From assembly GCA_022414725.1 (NCBI GenBank), contig CM039463.1, forward strand, positions 54,667,774-54,731,773: DNA of 64,000 nt, in the 5' to 3' direction. A program made the translations under genes and the position numbers. This DNA comes from Microglena sp. YARC. Lineage: Eukaryota > Chlorophyta > Chlorophyceae > Chlamydomonadales > Chlamydomonadaceae. Position 1 is the stretch's first letter. Each line of letters begins with the position of its first letter. The notes beneath the pieces were generated by a model. That model had not been told where the DNA came from and did no database searches. It worked only from the letters and a program-made list of their open reading frames with translations. Shown here piece after piece: positions 63,673 through 64,000 of the stretch.

Positions 63673-63935
63673 AGCAGCCTCAGCTTCAGCCTCAGCCTCA
63701 GCCTCAGCCTCAGCCTCAGCCTCAGCCTCAGCCTCAGCCTCAGCCTCAGCCTCAGCCTCAGCCTCAGCCTCAGCCTCAGCCTCAGCCTCAGCCTCAGCCT
63801 CAGCCTCAGCCTCAGCCTCAGCCTCAGCCTCAGCCTCAGCCTCAGCCTCAGCCTCAGCCTCAGCCTCAGCCTCAGCCTCAGCCTCAGCCTCAGCCTCAGC
63901 CTCAGCCTCAGCCTCAGCGTCAGCATCAGCATCAG
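63673..63935 (+). repeat. CCTCAG hexanucleotide tract
   Basis: About 40 tandem CCTCAG units are nearly pure from about 63,689 to 63,918 and degenerate at both edges. All three plus frames and several minus frames are open through the pure tract (Gln-Pro, Leu-Ser or Ser-Ala repeats; Leu-Arg on the minus strand), so open frames here are not evidence of a gene. In the Gln-Pro frame the degenerate edges keep CAG at nearly every second codon while the other codon varies. Confidence 0.97.
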
Positions 63936-64000
63936 TATCAGCTCTAGCATCTTATTGATAGTGACAGCGATGACAACGAAGAGTTCTCCGAACCCTTTTA
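63936..64000 (+). other. Edge sequence, possibly coding
   Basis: After the hexamer tract one plus frame reads LIDSDSDDNEEFSEPF to the window end, an acidic peptide of natural appearance. It is in the same frame as Gln-Pro but is separated from it by a TAG (about 63,947). One base change or sequencing error would make the whole a Gln/Pro-rich coding exon. Too short to judge. Confidence 0.2.

Noticed and set aside
63609..63950. Leu-Arg repeat protein on the minus strand.
   Set aside because: It is a translation of the CCTCAG hexamer and the adjacent poly(A).

Overview
Organism. The window is eukaryotic nuclear DNA. There are no operons, rRNA genes, tRNA genes or intact long genes. It is almost entirely tandem satellite DNA, non-LTR (LINE) retrotransposon fragments with poly(A) tails, and simple repeats. 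The only family-level protein signal is the C-terminal zinc-knuckle domain of a LINE reverse-transcriptase ORF at 56.6-57.47 kb. Its layout (CSSPDC...HAFLECP, then DWLLSTWETL, then LRITTLGAIWQVR) reminds me most of LINEs from chlorophyte green algae. A green alga is therefore my best guess, by recall of family style and not by a database search.

Layout. 1-3,957: low-copy, AT-leaning sequence with one plausible terminal coding exon (2609-2752), two poly(A)-signal hexamers downstream, a duplicated dispersed element, long G and C homopolymers and a cluster of palindromes. 3,958-47,321: about 43 kb of one 26-bp satellite, in plus orientation to about 21,870, reversed to about 33,315, then plus again to an assembly gap. 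47,322-48,321: exactly 1,000 N. 48,322-48,928: 3' end of a LINE, plus strand. 48,929-55,537: 423-bp satellite in an indel-rich version (mean start-to-start spacing about 459 bp). 55,538-57,465: 5'-truncated LINE, minus strand, inserted inside one satellite monomer. 57,466-61,718: the same satellite, nearly clean (423 bp). 61,719-62,821: third LINE copy, plus strand. 62,822-63,655: a proline/serine-rich reading frame on the minus strand, then two more LINE 3' tails. From about 63,673: a CCTCAG hexanucleotide tract running nearly to the window end.

How it fits together. Nothing here forms a pathway. The structure is a heterochromatin-like domain, possibly centromeric, pericentromeric or subtelomeric: two unrelated satellites colonised by one LINE family whose copies share a short conserved 3' terminus before each poly(A). 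Much of the sequence looks like unpolished long-read consensus with scattered single-base indels, dominated by insertions in the 423-bp array. Most apparent ORFs are satellite translations broken or extended by those indels and are not genes.
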